From positions 62,001 to 126,000 of the forward strand of contig NZ_JAFMOY010000133.1 of the NCBI RefSeq assembly GCF_019049625.1: 64,000 nucleotides of DNA, read 5' to 3'. Below the pieces are notes generated by a model. It was not told the DNA's origin. It saw only the letters and a list, made by a program, of their open reading frames with translations, and made no database searches. The DNA is from Rahnella ecdela. GTDB taxonomy: Bacteria > Pseudomonadota > Gammaproteobacteria > Enterobacterales > Enterobacteriaceae. Every line of letters starts with the position of its first letter. Position 1 is the first letter of the stretch. Shown here in pieces: positions 37,275 to 47,287 of the stretch. The position numbers and the translations under genes are program-made.

Positions 37275-38810
37275 ATGTTTATGGTAATGCGGTTGAAAAA
37301 AACGGTGATTGCCCTGTGTCTGGGCAGCCTGTTTGCTGGCAGTATCCTGCCGGCAGGCGCTGATGACAGCTCATTCTGGTCAACGCCGGTGAGTTCTGCC
37401 AAAACCAGTTCACCTTTGGCTCCGCCGGTGAGCGACCAGTTACCCGATATCGGCACAACGGCCGGTGGCACACTGAGCATCAATCAGGAATTGCAGATGG
37501 GCGATTTTTACGTCCGTCAGATGCGCGCCAGCACGCCGCTGATTAACGATCCGCTGCTCAATCAGTACATCAACGAACTGGGGCAGCGTCTGGTGGCTCA
37601 CGCTTATTCCGTTCGCACCCCTTTCCATTTTTTCATCGTCAATAACGATGAGCTGAACGCCTTTGCTTTCTTCGGCGGCAACGTGGTGATCCACTCTTCA
37701 CTGTTCCGCTACACCGATAATGAGAGCCAGCTGGCGTCCGTTATGGCGCACGAAATTTCCCACGTGACCCAGCGCCATCTGGCGCGGGCGATGGAAGATC
37801 AACAGCGTAATGCCCCGCTGACCTGGGTTGGCGCATTAGGCTCTATCCTGCTGGCGATGGCCAGTCCGCAAATGGGCATGGCGGCGCTGACCGGTACGCT
37901 GGCGGGAACGCAGCAGGGTATGATCAGCTTCACGCAAAGCAACGAACAGGAAGCAGACCGCATCGGCATTCAGGTATTACAACGCTCCGGTTTTGATCCG
38001 CAGGCGATGCCTGCATTCCTGCAAAAACTCGCCGATCAGGCCAGCTATTCAACCCGTCCGCCAGAAATGCTGCTGACGCACCCCCTGCCGGACAGCCGCC
38101 TGGCCGATATCCGTAACCGCGCGAACCAGATGGCGCACCCGGTTGTGCAATCATCACAAGATTACACCATGGCAAAAGTGCGTATATTGGGGATGTACGG
38201 TTCCGACAGTTTCCCGCTGAGCGATGACTATTTGCTGAAGCTGAGCAACGGCAATATCCGTGAGCAACTGGCGGCAAAATACGGCCATGCGCTGCAATTC
38301 TACAAAGCGAAGAAATACGATCAGGCACGTGTGATCCTCGATCCGCTGCTGGCACAAAATCCCGGCAATGAATGGTTGCTGGATTTAGCGACCGATACCG
38401 ATATCGACAGCAAACGTGCGCCGCAGGCTATCGCACGGCTGGAACAGGCAGGGGCGGCGACCAGTTCTAATCCGGTTCTTCAGCTCAATCTGGCCAACGC
38501 TTACCTAGAAGGGGCGAAACCGGCCAATGCCATGAAGATCCTCAACCGCTATACTTTCAGTTATCCGGGTGATCCGAATGGCTGGGATTTATTATCTCAG
38601 GCCGCTGCAGCACAAGGGTTACGCGCGCAGGAACTGGCCGCCAGAGCGGAAAGTATGGCGTTAATCGGTCGTCTGGATCAGGCAATAGAAATGCTGAGCA
38701 ACGCCAGCGCATTGCAAAAATTAGGCAGTCTGGAACAGGCCCGATATGACGCCCGCATCGACCAGCTTCGTCAGTTGCAGGGGCGATTCCGTCAGTATCA
38801 GAAAGGCTGA
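37275..38810 (+). CDS. bepA: Periplasmic chaperone/metalloprotease BepA
   Basis: BepA (YfgC) matures LptD and degrades stalled outer-membrane proteins at the BAM complex. The 511-residue chain has a signal peptide (about 1-29), an M48 protease domain with HEISH (H159, E160, H163) and a third metal ligand in NEQEADRIG, and C-terminal TPR repeats (about 320-505). It is some 24 residues longer than the E. coli protein at the N-terminus of the mature chain. GGGA precedes the start at 37275. A yfgD-type arsC follows, as in E. coli. Confidence 0.96.
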   Translation: MFMVMRLKKTVIALCLGSLFAGSILPAGADDSSFWSTPVSSAKTSSPLAPPVSDQLPDIGTTAGGTLSINQELQMGDFYVRQMRASTPLINDPLLNQYINELGQRLVAHAYSVRTPFHFFIVNNDELNAFAFFGGNVVIHSSLFRYTDNESQLASVMAHEISHVTQRHLARAMEDQQRNAPLTWVGALGSILLAMASPQMGMAALTGTLAGTQQGMISFTQSNEQEADRIGIQVLQRSGFDPQAMPAFLQKLADQASYSTRPPEMLLTHPLPDSRLADIRNRANQMAHPVVQSSQDYTMAKVRILGMYGSDSFPLSDDYLLKLSNGNIREQLAAKYGHALQFYKAKKYDQARVILDPLLAQNPGNEWLLDLATDTDIDSKRAPQAIARLEQAGAATSSNPVLQLNLANAYLEGAKPANAMKILNRYTFSYPGDPNGWDLLSQAAAAQGLRAQELAARAESMALIGRLDQAIEMLSNASALQKLGSLEQARYDARIDQLRQLQGRFRQYQKG

Positions 38811-38837
38811 TTTCAGCACAAGTATGGAGATATTTTA

Positions 38838-39194
38838 ATGCCACATAATGTCGCGATTTACCACAATCCGGCTTGTTCAAAAAGCCGTGAGACACTGAAA
38901 TTACTGGAAGCGGAAGGCATTGAGCCGGAAGTGATTTTGTATCTGGAAACGCAGCCTTCAGTGGATAAACTAAAAGAGTTGCTCGGGTTGCTGGGCTTTA
39001 GTTCGGCGCGGGAACTGATGCGAAAAGGCGAACAGATTTATAAGGATCTGAACCTGAAAGATAAAGACCTGAGCGAGGAAAAACTGCTGCAGGCAATGGC
39101 GGATCATCCGCGGCTGATTGAACGTCCGATTGTCATCGCCAACGGCAAAGCACGTTTAGGACGTCCGCCGGAACAAGTGAAAGAAATTTTATAA
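38838..39194 (+). CDS. arsC: Arsenate reductase-like protein (ArsC/YfgD type)
   Basis: This 118-residue ArsC-family protein has a thioredoxin-like fold with VAIYHNPACSKSRETLKLLE (catalytic Cys 13 region), KGEQIYKDLNLKDKDLSEEKLLQAMADHPRLIERPIVI and a conserved Arg in IERPIV. It matches E. coli YfgD, beside bepA. It contains the ArsC substrate-site arginine pattern, but a role in arsenate resistance in this context is unproven, since no arsR or arsB is nearby. Confidence 0.9.
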   Translation: MPHNVAIYHNPACSKSRETLKLLEAEGIEPEVILYLETQPSVDKLKELLGLLGFSSARELMRKGEQIYKDLNLKDKDLSEEKLLQAMADHPRLIERPIVIANGKARLGRPPEQVKEIL

Positions 39195-39208
39195 TATGCT
39201 TCGCAGTC

Positions 39209-39229
39209 GGGTTCGGTTCACGAACCCGG
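39209..39229. terminator. Stem-loop between convergent arsC and hda
   Basis: CGGGTTCG (39209-39216) pairs with CGAACCCG (39222-39229) around a 5-base loop. There is no T-run on either strand, so it may end transcripts weakly or protect mRNA 3' ends. Confidence 0.5.
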
Positions 39230-39242
39230 ATATCCCTTCAGT

Positions 39243-39944
39243 TTACAGCCCGAGAATTTCCTTCACGAACGGGATCGTCAGTTTGCGCTGTGCAGTAATA
39301 GATGCGCGATCCAGCTGATCGAGCGTCATAAACAGCGTACGCATTTCCCTGTCCAGACGTTTCAACAGGAAACGGCCCACGTCTTCCGGCAGTTCAAAAC
39401 CGCGCAGTTTGGCGCGCAGCTGCAATGCCTGAAGTTTTTCTTCGTCGGAAAGTGGCTGAAGTTTATAGATTTGACCCCAGTCGAGACGGGAAGCCAGGTC
39501 CGGCAGGCTGAGATTCAGCTGGCGCGGAGGACGATCGCCGGTAATAAACAAACGCGTGCGACCGGTTTCAAGAATGCGGTTATAGAGATGGAAAACAGCG
39601 GCTTCCCATTCATCATCACCGGCAATACCTTCGATATTATCGATACACACCAGCGCCAGATGCTCCATGCCGTCCAGCACTTCCGGCACGAAATAAGCCC
39701 GCTTGTCTAATGGCACATACCCCACCGCTTCACCGCGCTGCGATAATTCTGCGCAAGCTGCGTGTAAAAGATGGCTGCGGCCGCCACCTTCGCGTGACCA
39801 GAAATAAATATAGGTGCCGTGTTCCTGATGCAATGCGCTCTGAATAGCAGATAGCAGAGAAGGGTTTTCCCCCGGATAAAAACTGGCAAAGGTTTCATCA
39901 TCGGGTAGATAAAGTGGCAGGGAAAGCTGTGCCGGCGTATTCAG
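39243..39944 (-). CDS. hda: DnaA inactivator Hda, CTG start
   Basis: Hda with the DNA-loaded sliding clamp stimulates hydrolysis of DnaA-bound ATP (RIDA) and limits re-initiation. The frame is conserved with E. coli Hda far beyond its first ATG (39833). It opens with a CTG at 39942-39944 followed by [18 protein letters not shown], giving exactly 233 residues. The clamp-binding motif QLSLPL is lost if translation starts at the ATG. GAGG lies five bases before the CTG. The AAA+ domain follows, with a Walker-A-like [12 protein letters not shown] and the arginine finger region in [10 protein letters not shown]. Confidence 0.93.
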   Translation of the reverse strand: MNTPAQLSLPLYLPDDETFASFYPGENPSLLSAIQSALHQEHGTYIYFWSREGGGRSHLLHAACAELSQRGEAVGYVPLDKRAYFVPEVLDGMEHLALVCIDNIEGIAGDDEWEAAVFHLYNRILETGRTRLFITGDRPPRQLNLSLPDLASRLDWGQIYKLQPLSDEEKLQALQLRAKLRGFELPEDVGRFLLKRLDREMRTLFMTLDQLDRASITAQRKLTIPFVKEILGL

Positions 39945-40072
39945 AAGTACCTCAACCGAAGCGGCATGAAGACCGCAGATGTTGTCACGTCAATAAAAGG
40001 AACTGCCGAATTCTAGCAAGGATCCGTCGTGAAATGAACTGTACCCGGTGCAACCGCTTGCGATCCGAGCAC

Positions 40073-40102
40073 CTGACCGGCAGGTAGCCGCCTGCCGGTC
40101 AG
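40073..40102 (-). terminator. Strong hairpin after uraA
   Basis: CTGACCGGCAGG (40073-40084) and CCTGCCGGTCAG (40091-40102) form a perfect 12-bp stem with a 6-base loop. It lies 12 bp past the uraA stop, before hda on the same strand. No T-run follows, so it may stabilise the uraA 3' end rather than terminate alone. Confidence 0.6.
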
Positions 40103-40114
40103 GGATGATCATGA

Positions 40115-41407
40115 TCAGACTGGCGGATTTTCCCGCTCATCTTCAACGTCAATGATCTGTTCTTCGCCGCGGAAAATCTCGATCACTTTGAACAACAGGC
40201 TCAGGAATATACCGACGATCGTCGCCAGCGCCATGCCTTTCAGCTCAGCGGCACCGATGTGAATCTTCGCACCGCTGACGCCGATGATAAGGATCACCGC
40301 AGTCAGGATCAGGTTCTGCGCTTTGTTGTAATCGACTTTCGATTCAATCAGCACGCGGATCCCCGAAGCACCAATCACTCCATAAAGCAGCAATGACACG
40401 CCGCCCATCACCGGTACCGGTACCGCCTGAATGGCCGCCGCCAGTTTACCGATACAGGAAAGCAGGATTGCCAGAATAGCCGCGCCGCCGATAACCCAGG
40501 TGCTGTAAACCTTAGTGATCGCCATTACACCGATGTTTTCGCCATACGTAGTGTTCGGAGTAGAACCGAAGAAACCGGACAACACAGTCGACAGACCGTT
40601 AGCCAGCATCGAACGGTGCAGGCCCGGGTCACGCAGCAAATCTTTCTTCACAATGTTAGCCGTGACGACCAGATGCCCGACGTGCTCGGCAATGACCACC
40701 AGCGCCGCAGGCAGGATCGTGAGGATAGCGACCCATTCAAAACGCGGCGTATAGAAGGTTGGCAGCGCGAACCAATGCGCATTGGCGATGGCAGAAACAT
40801 CAACCACGCCCATAAAGAACGACAGTGCATAACCCACCAGCACGCCGATAAGGATCGGGATAATCGCCAGGAAACCGCGGAATAATACGGAACCCAGAAT
40901 CGTCACCGACAGCGTCACCAGAGAAATAGTGATGGTGGTGGAATCTACCGGAGCACCCTCGGCAGGCAGTAATCCGGCCATATTTGCCGCCACACCCGCC
41001 AGTTCCAGCCCGATGACGGCCACGATTGCGCCCATTGCCGCTGGCGGGAACATCACGTTGATCCAGCCAATCCCGGCTTTCTTAACAATCAGCGCCACCA
41101 GACAGAACAGTAAACCGCAGGCAATGAACCCGCCCAGCGCCACTTCATACCCCATCGGCAGCAGCAACAACACCGGTGAAATAAACGCGAAACTCGAGCC
41201 GAGGTACGCCGGTATCTTCCCTTTACAGACAAATAAATACAGCAAAGTCCCTATGCCATTGAACAGCAGCACCGTTGCCGGGTTTATCTTAAACAGAATG
41301 GGAACCAGAACGGTGGCACCAAACATGGCAAACAGATGCTGGAAACTCAGGGGGATTGTCTGCAGCAATGGCGGACGCTCGCTTACCCCGATGACACGAC
41401 GGGTCAT
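40115..41407 (-). CDS. uraA: Uracil:proton symporter
   Basis: UraA imports uracil with protons. The 430-residue chain has 14 expected membrane helices of the NCS2 family and matches E. coli UraA almost throughout: VIGVSERPPLLQTIPLSFQHLFAMFGATVLVP at the start, ALVVIAEHVGHLVVTANIV with the substrate-site Glu near residue 241, and GGVSLLLYGVIGASGIRVL later. The start was placed at 41407 by homology; the longer frame adds unrelated residues. It lies downstream of upp with a terminator between them. Confidence 0.97.
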   Translation of the reverse strand: MTRRVIGVSERPPLLQTIPLSFQHLFAMFGATVLVPILFKINPATVLLFNGIGTLLYLFVCKGKIPAYLGSSFAFISPVLLLLPMGYEVALGGFIACGLLFCLVALIVKKAGIGWINVMFPPAAMGAIVAVIGLELAGVAANMAGLLPAEGAPVDSTTITISLVTLSVTILGSVLFRGFLAIIPILIGVLVGYALSFFMGVVDVSAIANAHWFALPTFYTPRFEWVAILTILPAALVVIAEHVGHLVVTANIVKKDLLRDPGLHRSMLANGLSTVLSGFFGSTPNTTYGENIGVMAITKVYSTWVIGGAAILAILLSCIGKLAAAIQAVPVPVMGGVSLLLYGVIGASGIRVLIESKVDYNKAQNLILTAVILIIGVSGAKIHIGAAELKGMALATIVGIFLSLLFKVIEIFRGEEQIIDVEDERENPPV

Positions 41408-41465
41408 GAATGTGATCCTCTCAATGGTGTGATGTTGTGTTGTGTATGACGTGCAAAAAAATTCC

Positions 41466-41492
41466 AAAAAAAAGCCGACTCTTCAGTCGGCT
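41466..41492 (-). terminator. Terminator/attenuator between upp and uraA
   Basis: AGCCGACT (41473-41480) pairs with AGTCGGCT (41485-41492). On the minus strand the stem is followed by an eight-T run. It lies 7 bp after the upp stop and should reduce read-through to uraA. Confidence 0.85.
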
Positions 41493-41498
41493 AATTGC

Positions 41499-42125
41499 TT
41501 ACTTCGTACCAAATATCTTGTCGCCCGCATCGCCGAGCCCCGGAATGATGTAGCCTTTCTCATTGAGTCCCTGATCCACCGAGGCGGTGTAAAGTTCAAC
41601 GTCCGGGTGCGCGGCTTCAAGAGCGGCGATCCCTTCCGGAGCGGCAACCAGCACCAGCACTTTAATGCTCTGGCAGCCGGCTTTTTTCAGCAAGTCGATG
41701 GTGGCAATCATAGAACCACCGGTGGCCAGCATCGGGTCAACGACCAGCGCCAGACGTTCTTCGATATTAGAAACCAGCTTCTGGAAATACGGCACAGGTT
41801 TCAGAGTTTCTTCATCACGGTACACGCCGACAACGCTGATACGTGCGCTCGGAACGTGTTCCAGTACGCCTTCCATCATGCCCAGACCGGCACGCAGGAT
41901 TGGCACAACGGTAATTTTCTTGCCTTTGATCTGATCGATTTCCACCGGGCCATTCCAGCCTTCGATGGTCACTTTTTCAGTTTCTAAATCGGCAGTCGCT
42001 TCATACGTCAGCAGACTTCCCACCTCAGAAGCCAGTTCGCGAAAACGTTTCGTGCTGATGTCGTTTTCACGCATCAGGCCCAGCTTGTGTTTCACCAGCG
42101 GGTGGTTCACCTCGACGATCTTCAT
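41499..42125 (-). CDS. upp: Uracil phosphoribosyltransferase
   Basis: Upp makes UMP from uracil and PRPP in pyrimidine salvage. The 208-residue chain has the length of E. coli Upp, begins [20 protein letters not shown], and contains [14 protein letters not shown] near residue 75 and the PRPP site [15 protein letters not shown] near 130. [13 protein letters not shown] ends the chain. It is paired with uraA downstream and is divergent from purM. Confidence 0.98.
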   Translation of the reverse strand: MKIVEVNHPLVKHKLGLMRENDISTKRFRELASEVGSLLTYEATADLETEKVTIEGWNGPVEIDQIKGKKITVVPILRAGLGMMEGVLEHVPSARISVVGVYRDEETLKPVPYFQKLVSNIEERLALVVDPMLATGGSMIATIDLLKKAGCQSIKVLVLVAAPEGIAALEAAHPDVELYTASVDQGLNEKGYIIPGLGDAGDKIFGTK

Positions 42126-42210
42126 TATTTATTCTCCTAAGGTGGTTGAGCTGCAAAAAAAAATCGCGAGATTATAACGCCATTTTTTTTGAACGCCACA
42201 GCCAATTGCC

Positions 42211-42292
42211 TGATCCAGATCATTAGGAACTCGGTTAGAGTATAGACAGCCTGAAAATCATCATCGAATAAGGCGCTCGCAAACGTTTGCTT
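42211..42292 (+). promoter_or_regulatory. PurR operator in the purM-upp intergenic region
   Basis: TCGCAAACGTTTGCTT (42277-42292) fits the PurR consensus (ANGCAANCGNTTNCNT) at all core positions except the first base and is nearly palindromic. It lies 66 bp before the purM start. A second symmetric site, TGATCCAGATCA (42211-42222), has the half-site form of an FNR box but its role is unsure. Confidence 0.75.
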
Positions 42293-42357
42293 CCACTGTT
42301 AGAATTGCCCCGCTTTATTCTTCAACCACCAACCCAAACCGCCGTGGGGACTTCGCA

Positions 42358-43395
42358 GTGACCGACAAAACCTCTCTCAGCTATAAAGACGCAGGCGTAG
42401 ATATTGATGCCGGTAACGCATTGGTAGATCGCATTAAAGGTGTAGTAAAACAGACCCGTCGCCCGGAAGTTATGGGTGGATTGGGCGGTTTTGGTGCTCT
42501 CTGCGCGCTGCCGCAAAAATATCGTGAACCCGTGCTGGTTTCGGGTACCGACGGCGTTGGCACCAAGCTGCGTCTGGCGATGGATTTAAAACGCCACGAT
42601 ACTATCGGTATCGACCTGGTCGCGATGTGCGTCAATGATTTGATCGTTCAGGGCGCTGAACCGCTGTTCTTCCTCGACTATTACGCAACGGGCAAACTGG
42701 ACGTCGATATCGCCGCCAGTGTGATCACCGGAATTGCAGAAGGTTGTAAGCAGTCTGGCTGTGCGTTAGTCGGCGGCGAAACCGCTGAAATGCCGGGCAT
42801 GTACCACGGCGAAGATTATGACGTCGCTGGATTCTGCGTTGGCGTGGTGGAAAAATCAGAAATTATCGACGGAAGCAAAGTGGCTGACGGCGATGTGCTG
42901 ATCGGCCTCGCAGCCAGCGGCCCGCACTCCAATGGTTACTCTCTGGTGCGCAAAATTCTGGAAGTCAGCAAAACTGACCCGGAAACCACCACACTGGCAG
43001 GCAAGTCTCTGGCCGATCACCTGCTGGCACCGACCAAAATTTACGTGAAGTCGATTCTGAACCTCATCGAAAATGTGGAAGTTCACGGCATCGTCCACCT
43101 GACCGGTGGCGGCTTCTGGGAAAACATTCCGCGCGTGCTGCCGGAAAACACCCAGGTCATCATCGAAGAAGCCAGCTGGCAGTGGCCGGACGTCTTCACC
43201 TGGTTGCAGACTACCGGCAACGTCAGCCGTCATGAAATGTACCGCACCTTTAACTGTGGCGTGGGCATGGTTGTCGCACTTCCGGCTGAGCTTGCTGACA
43301 AGGCAATTGCGTTGCTGAATGACAATGGTGAAAAAGCGTGGAAAATTGGCTATGTTAAGGCCTCTGACTCCGCTGAGCGCGTCGTTATCGGGTAA
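42358..43395 (+). CDS. purM: Phosphoribosylformylglycinamidine cyclo-ligase
   Basis: PurM closes the imidazole ring, making AIR from FGAM with ATP. The 345-residue chain has the E. coli length and motifs: [29 protein letters not shown] near residue 65, [11 protein letters not shown] near 140 and [16 protein letters not shown] near 245. The start is GTG at 42358 with GGGGA seven bases upstream. purN follows. A PurR-type operator precedes it. Confidence 0.97.
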   Translation: MTDKTSLSYKDAGVDIDAGNALVDRIKGVVKQTRRPEVMGGLGGFGALCALPQKYREPVLVSGTDGVGTKLRLAMDLKRHDTIGIDLVAMCVNDLIVQGAEPLFFLDYYATGKLDVDIAASVITGIAEGCKQSGCALVGGETAEMPGMYHGEDYDVAGFCVGVVEKSEIIDGSKVADGDVLIGLAASGPHSNGYSLVRKILEVSKTDPETTTLAGKSLADHLLAPTKIYVKSILNLIENVEVHGIVHLTGGGFWENIPRVLPENTQVIIEEASWQWPDVFTWLQTTGNVSRHEMYRTFNCGVGMVVALPAELADKAIALLNDNGEKAWKIGYVKASDSAERVVIG

Positions 43396-43440
43396 GCAGG
43401 CGTCAGCTCACTCACCTCACTGAAGACGACAGGTATGGAT

Positions 43441-44079
43441 ATGAAAAGGATTGTGGTTCTGGTATCGGGCGAGGGAAGCAATTTACAGGCCCTGATCGAT
43501 GCCTGCCAGCAGGGACGAATCAACGCAAAAATCAGTGCAGTCTTCAGTAATAAAGCCGCCGCATACGGGCTTGAAAGAGCCCGTTTAGCTGATATTCCGG
43601 CCCATGCGCTGGATGTGAAAGCTTACGAAGACCGTACCGCCTTTGATGTTGCGCTGGCTGATGCAATTGAGACTTTCCAGCCAGATTTAGTGGTGCTCGC
43701 CGGTTACATGCGGATTCTTAGCGCTGAATTCGTTCAGCGATTTGCGGGACGCATGATCAATATCCACCCTTCCCTCTTGCCGAAATATCCGGGTTTGCAT
43801 ACTCACCGTCAGGCGATTGAAAATCAGGATGCTGAACACGGCACCTCGGTGCATTTTGTCACTGAACAGCTCGATGGCGGCCCGGTAATTTTGCAAGCCA
43901 AAGTGCCGGTTTTTGCTGAGGATACGGAAGAAGAGTTAGTTGCCCGCGTGCAAACGCAGGAACATAACATTTATCCGCTGGTGGTTAGCTGGTTCGCTGA
44001 CGGCCGTTTAGCTCTGCAAAATGGCCAGGCATTTCTCGATAATAATCCGCTGTCCGTGCAGGGTTATGCCGAAGATTAA
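43441..44079 (+). CDS. purN: Phosphoribosylglycinamide formyltransferase
   Basis: PurN transfers formyl from 10-formyl-THF to GAR. The 212-residue chain has VLVSGEGSNLQALIDAC at the N-terminus, LAGYMRILSAEFVQRFAGRMINIHPSLLPKYPGLHTHRQAI (catalytic Asn/His in INIHPS near residue 108) and HFVTEQLDGGPVI with the catalytic Asp. ATG at 43441 was chosen over 43435 because AGG lies seven bases upstream of it and it gives the E. coli length. It forms an operon with purM. Confidence 0.96.
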   Translation: MKRIVVLVSGEGSNLQALIDACQQGRINAKISAVFSNKAAAYGLERARLADIPAHALDVKAYEDRTAFDVALADAIETFQPDLVVLAGYMRILSAEFVQRFAGRMINIHPSLLPKYPGLHTHRQAIENQDAEHGTSVHFVTEQLDGGPVILQAKVPVFAEDTEEELVARVQTQEHNIYPLVVSWFADGRLALQNGQAFLDNNPLSVQGYAED

Positions 44080-44106
44080 ACTGCATAAGCGCAATAATTC
44101 CACTAC

Positions 44107-44135
44107 AAACCGGCCATGTGCCGGTTTTTTATTTT
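44107..44135 (+). terminator. Terminator after purMN
   Basis: AAACCGGC (44107-44114) pairs with GCCGGTTT (44120-44127), followed by TTTATTTT. It lies 28 bp past the purN stop. Confidence 0.88.
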
Positions 44136-44142
44136 CCGCCAT

Positions 44143-44213
44143 TTGACATTTGTTTACATTTCACCCGATATAATGCCCATCCCGGCGCACGTTTAAACGT
44201 CGTTTGTGCGCCG
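44143..44213 (+). promoter_or_regulatory. speG promoter region and leader hairpin
   Basis: A perfect -10 box TATAAT is at 44169-44174. TTGACA is at 44143-44148 but with a long 20-base spacer, so the -35 is uncertain. Just after the likely start, CGGCGCAC (44183-44190) pairs with GTGCGCCG (44206-44213). The leader then runs about 87 bp to the speG start. Confidence 0.5.
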
Positions 44214-44299
44214 ACCTTCATCTGAAACACGGTTGTTTCAGACCTTATATTTACGAAGGTTACCCTCATAAAACGGCTTTTATAGTTGAGGAACACCCC

Positions 44300-44875
44300 A
44301 TGTTTAGCAATAACAGCGTCAGATTACGTCCACTGGAAAAGGACGACCTGTCGTTTGTTCATCGTCTTGATAATAACGCCAGCATCATGCGTTACTGGTT
44401 TGAAGAACCCTACGAGGCTTTCGTCGAACTGACCGACTTGTATCACAAACACATCCATGACCAGAGCGAACGTCGCTTTATCATCGAATACCAGGGCGGA
44501 CCCGTTGGCTTAGTCGAGCTGGTGGAAATTAACCATATTCACCGCCGCGCGGAATTTCAGATAATCATTGACCCGCAGCATCAGGGCAAAGGTTTTGCCG
44601 GTGACGCCGTCCGTCTGGCAATGGATTATGCCTTCTCGGTTCTCAACCTCTACAAACTGTATTTAATCGTCGATAAAGAAAACAAAAAGGCGATCCACAT
44701 TTACAGCAAATTAGGGTTTGAGCTTGAAGGTGAACTGAAGCAGGAATTCTTTGTGAACGGTGAATACCGCAGCGCCATCCGCATGTGTATTTTCCAGCCG
44801 CAATTCCTGGCGAAGTACAAAACCAAACCGGTTCAGGTCAAACCTGAATCACTGATTGGCGCCAGCGCAGTTTAA
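44300..44875 (+). CDS. speG: Spermidine N1-acetyltransferase
   Basis: SpeG acetylates spermidine and spermine to prevent toxic build-up. The 191-residue GNAT protein closely follows E. coli Spe[62 protein letters not shown] with the acetyl-CoA loop near residue 85, and [25 protein letters not shown]. The start at 44300 has GAGGAA upstream. It sits between purN and ppk here; in E. coli it is elsewhere. Confidence 0.95.
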   Translation: MFSNNSVRLRPLEKDDLSFVHRLDNNASIMRYWFEEPYEAFVELTDLYHKHIHDQSERRFIIEYQGGPVGLVELVEINHIHRRAEFQIIIDPQHQGKGFAGDAVRLAMDYAFSVLNLYKLYLIVDKENKKAIHIYSKLGFELEGELKQEFFVNGEYRSAIRMCIFQPQFLAKYKTKPVQVKPESLIGASAV

Positions 44876-45195
44876 TATTACGCGGTAAAAATTATTCAAT
44901 AAATGACCGGTGAAGGAGAGATGAACTCCTTCACCGGAAAGACTTTTCCCACCTTTTGCTCTCATTTATTCCTCTGATAGAAACTCTCCTGAAATCATCC
45001 CCTGTTGTGTTGGACTTTCCTGTCAATCTTTCGCAATATTGATAGTAGACACTAGGCCCCTCTCACTGACAGCTTCCTGTTGCGTTGATTTTAAAAATGG
45101 CCCGTAACACGAAGAATAGGTGGAGCTAAATTGCGGTGTTTTCGGGCAAATTTGCCTGTATGGGCCAGGTTGCAAGCCAAATGAACGGAGTGAAA
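44876..45195 (+). promoter_or_regulatory. speG-ppk intergenic region with speG terminator
   Basis: CCGGTGAAGGAG (44907-44918) and CTCCTTCACCGG (44926-44937) form a perfect 12-bp stem, followed by AAAGACTTTT: the probable speG terminator. The rest is the ppk leader. It contains the 12-bp palindrome GGCAAATTTGCC (45145-45156), 40 bp before the ppk start. Pho-box repeats were looked for and not found. Confidence 0.6.
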
Positions 45196-47265
45196 ATGGG
45201 TCAGGAAAAGCTTTATATCGAGAAAGAACTAAGCTGGCTGTCCTTCAATGAGCGCGTGTTGCAGGAAGCGGCAGACAAAAGCAATCCCCTGATCGAACGG
45301 ATGCGTTTCTTAGGGATCTACTCCAATAACCTGGATGAGTTTTATAAAGTCCGTTTTGCCGATTTAAAACGGCGGATCCTCATCAGTGAAGAACAAGGCT
45401 TTCTGGGCGCATCCCGCCATTTGCTGAAAAAAATTCAGGCAAAAGTCCTGCGTATTGATCAGGAATTTGACAGCCTTTACAATGATTTGCTGCTGGAAAT
45501 GGCACGTAATCAAATTTTCCTGATTAACGAACGTCAGGTTTCTGAAAACCAGCAAGCCTGGTTGCGTCAGTATTTCAAACATCACCTGCGCCAGTACATC
45601 ACGCCGATTCTGATTAATCACGACACCAACCTGGTGCAGTTCCTTAAAGACGATTATACCTATCTGGCGGTAGAAATTATCCGTGGCGAAGAAATTCACT
45701 ATGCGCTGCTGGAAATTCCTTCCGATAAAGTGCCGCGTTTCGTCAATCTGCCACCTGAAGCGCCGCGTCGCCGTAAGCCGATGATCCTGCTGGATAACAT
45801 TCTGCGTTATTGTCTGGATGATATTTTCAAAGGCTTCTTTGATTACGATGCGCTGAATGCCTATTCGATGAAAATGACCCGTGACGCCGAATACGATCTG
45901 GTCACGGAAATGGAATCGAGTCTGCTGGAACTGATGTCATCGAGCCTGAAACAGCGTCTGACCGCCGAGCCGGTGCGTTTTGTTTATCAGCGCGATATGC
46001 CCGATGAAATGGTAGAATTGCTGCGCGGCAAGCTGGGTATCTCCAATTATGATTCCGTGATTGCCGGTGGCCGCTACCATAACTTCAAAGACTTCATCGG
46101 CTTCCCGAACGTCGGTAAAGCCAATCTTGTCAACCGTCCGCTGCCACGCCTGCGCCATTTATGGTTCGATAAATTCCGCAACGGTTTTGCCGCGATCCGC
46201 GAACAGGACGTACTGCTTTATTATCCGTACCACACGTTTGAACACGTACTGGAACTGCTGCGTCAGGCATCTTTCGACCCGAACGTTTTATCCATAAAAA
46301 TCAACATTTACCGTGTTGCCAAAGATTCACGCATTATCGAATCGATGATCCACGCGGCGCACAACGGTAAGAAAGTGACCGTGGTCGTCGAACTTCAGGC
46401 GCGCTTTGATGAAGAAGCCAATATTCATTGGGCGAAACGTCTGACAGAAGCCGGTGTACACGTTATTTTCTCTGCGCCGGGTCTGAAAATTCACGCAAAA
46501 CTCTTTCTTATTTCCCGCCGCGAAGGCGATGAAATTGTCCGCTATGCTCATATTGGGACCGGCAATTTTAACGAGAAAACGGCCCGTCTTTATACCGACT
46601 ATTCGCTGCTGACCGCGGATGCGCGGATCACCAACGAAGTCCGCCGGGTATTTAATTTTATTGAGAACCCGTACCGTCCGGTCTCTTTCGAGCATCTGAT
46701 GGTGTCGCCGCAAAACTCGCGCGACATGCTGTATCGCCTGATCGACAAAGAAATTGCCAACGTACAGGCAGGTGGCACAGGTGGTATTACGCTTAAAATC
46801 AATAACCTGGTGGATAAAGGCCTGATTGATCGCCTTTATGTCGCGTCTAACGTCGGGGTGAAAATCCGTCTGCTGATCCGTGGCATGTGTTCTCTGGTAC
46901 CGAATTTACCGGGCTTTAGCGAAAACATTCAGGTCACCAGCATTATTGACCGCTATCTTGAGCACGACCGTGTTTATGTCTTTGAAAATGGTGGCGATAC
47001 CAAAGTATTCCTGTCCTCTGCTGATTGGATGACCCGTAATATCGATTACCGAATTGAGGTTGCTGTCGCCCTGCTCGATCCACGCCTTAAACAGCGCGTT
47101 CTGGATATCCTCGAACTGCTGTTTAATGACACGGTAAAAGCCAGAGTGATTGATAAAGAACTGAGCAACCGGTATGTTCCACGCGGAAATCGTCGCAAAG
47201 TGCGTGCGCAGCTGGCGATTTACGAATATCTGAAAGATCTGGAACAACAAAGTCAGCAAGCCTGA
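45196..47265 (+). CDS. ppk: Polyphosphate kinase 1
   Basis: Ppk1 makes inorganic polyphosphate from ATP reversibly and is membrane-associated. The 689-residue chain begins [53 protein letters not shown], as in E. coli. The phosphorylated histidine is in [10 protein letters not shown] near residue 435 and the second essential His region is in [16 protein letters not shown] near 592. The start was placed at 45196, with GGAG five bases upstream; an upstream frame to 45136 is not conserved. ppx follows 22 bp later. Confidence 0.98.
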   Translation: MGQEKLYIEKELSWLSFNERVLQEAADKSNPLIERMRFLGIYSNNLDEFYKVRFADLKRRILISEEQGFLGASRHLLKKIQAKVLRIDQEFDSLYNDLLLEMARNQIFLINERQVSENQQAWLRQYFKHHLRQYITPILINHDTNLVQFLKDDYTYLAVEIIRGEEIHYALLEIPSDKVPRFVNLPPEAPRRRKPMILLDNILRYCLDDIFKGFFDYDALNAYSMKMTRDAEYDLVTEMESSLLELMSSSLKQRLTAEPVRFVYQRDMPDEMVELLRGKLGISNYDSVIAGGRYHNFKDFIGFPNVGKANLVNRPLPRLRHLWFDKFRNGFAAIREQDVLLYYPYHTFEHVLELLRQASFDPNVLSIKINIYRVAKDSRIIESMIHAAHNGKKVTVVVELQARFDEEANIHWAKRLTEAGVHVIFSAPGLKIHAKLFLISRREGDEIVRYAHIGTGNFNEKTARLYTDYSLLTADARITNEVRRVFNFIENPYRPVSFEHLMVSPQNSRDMLYRLIDKEIANVQAGGTGGITLKINNLVDKGLIDRLYVASNVGVKIRLLIRGMCSLVPNLPGFSENIQVTSIIDRYLEHDRVYVFENGGDTKVFLSSADWMTRNIDYRIEVAVALLDPRLKQRVLDILELLFNDTVKARVIDKELSNRYVPRGNRRKVRAQLAIYEYLKDLEQQSQQA

Positions 47266-47287
47266 ATCTCTGGAGCGCTACATAACT

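Noticed and set aside
44938-45140. Pho box upstream of ppk.
   Set aside because: One CTGTCA half-site is present near 45022 but no second half-site at the required 11-base spacing.
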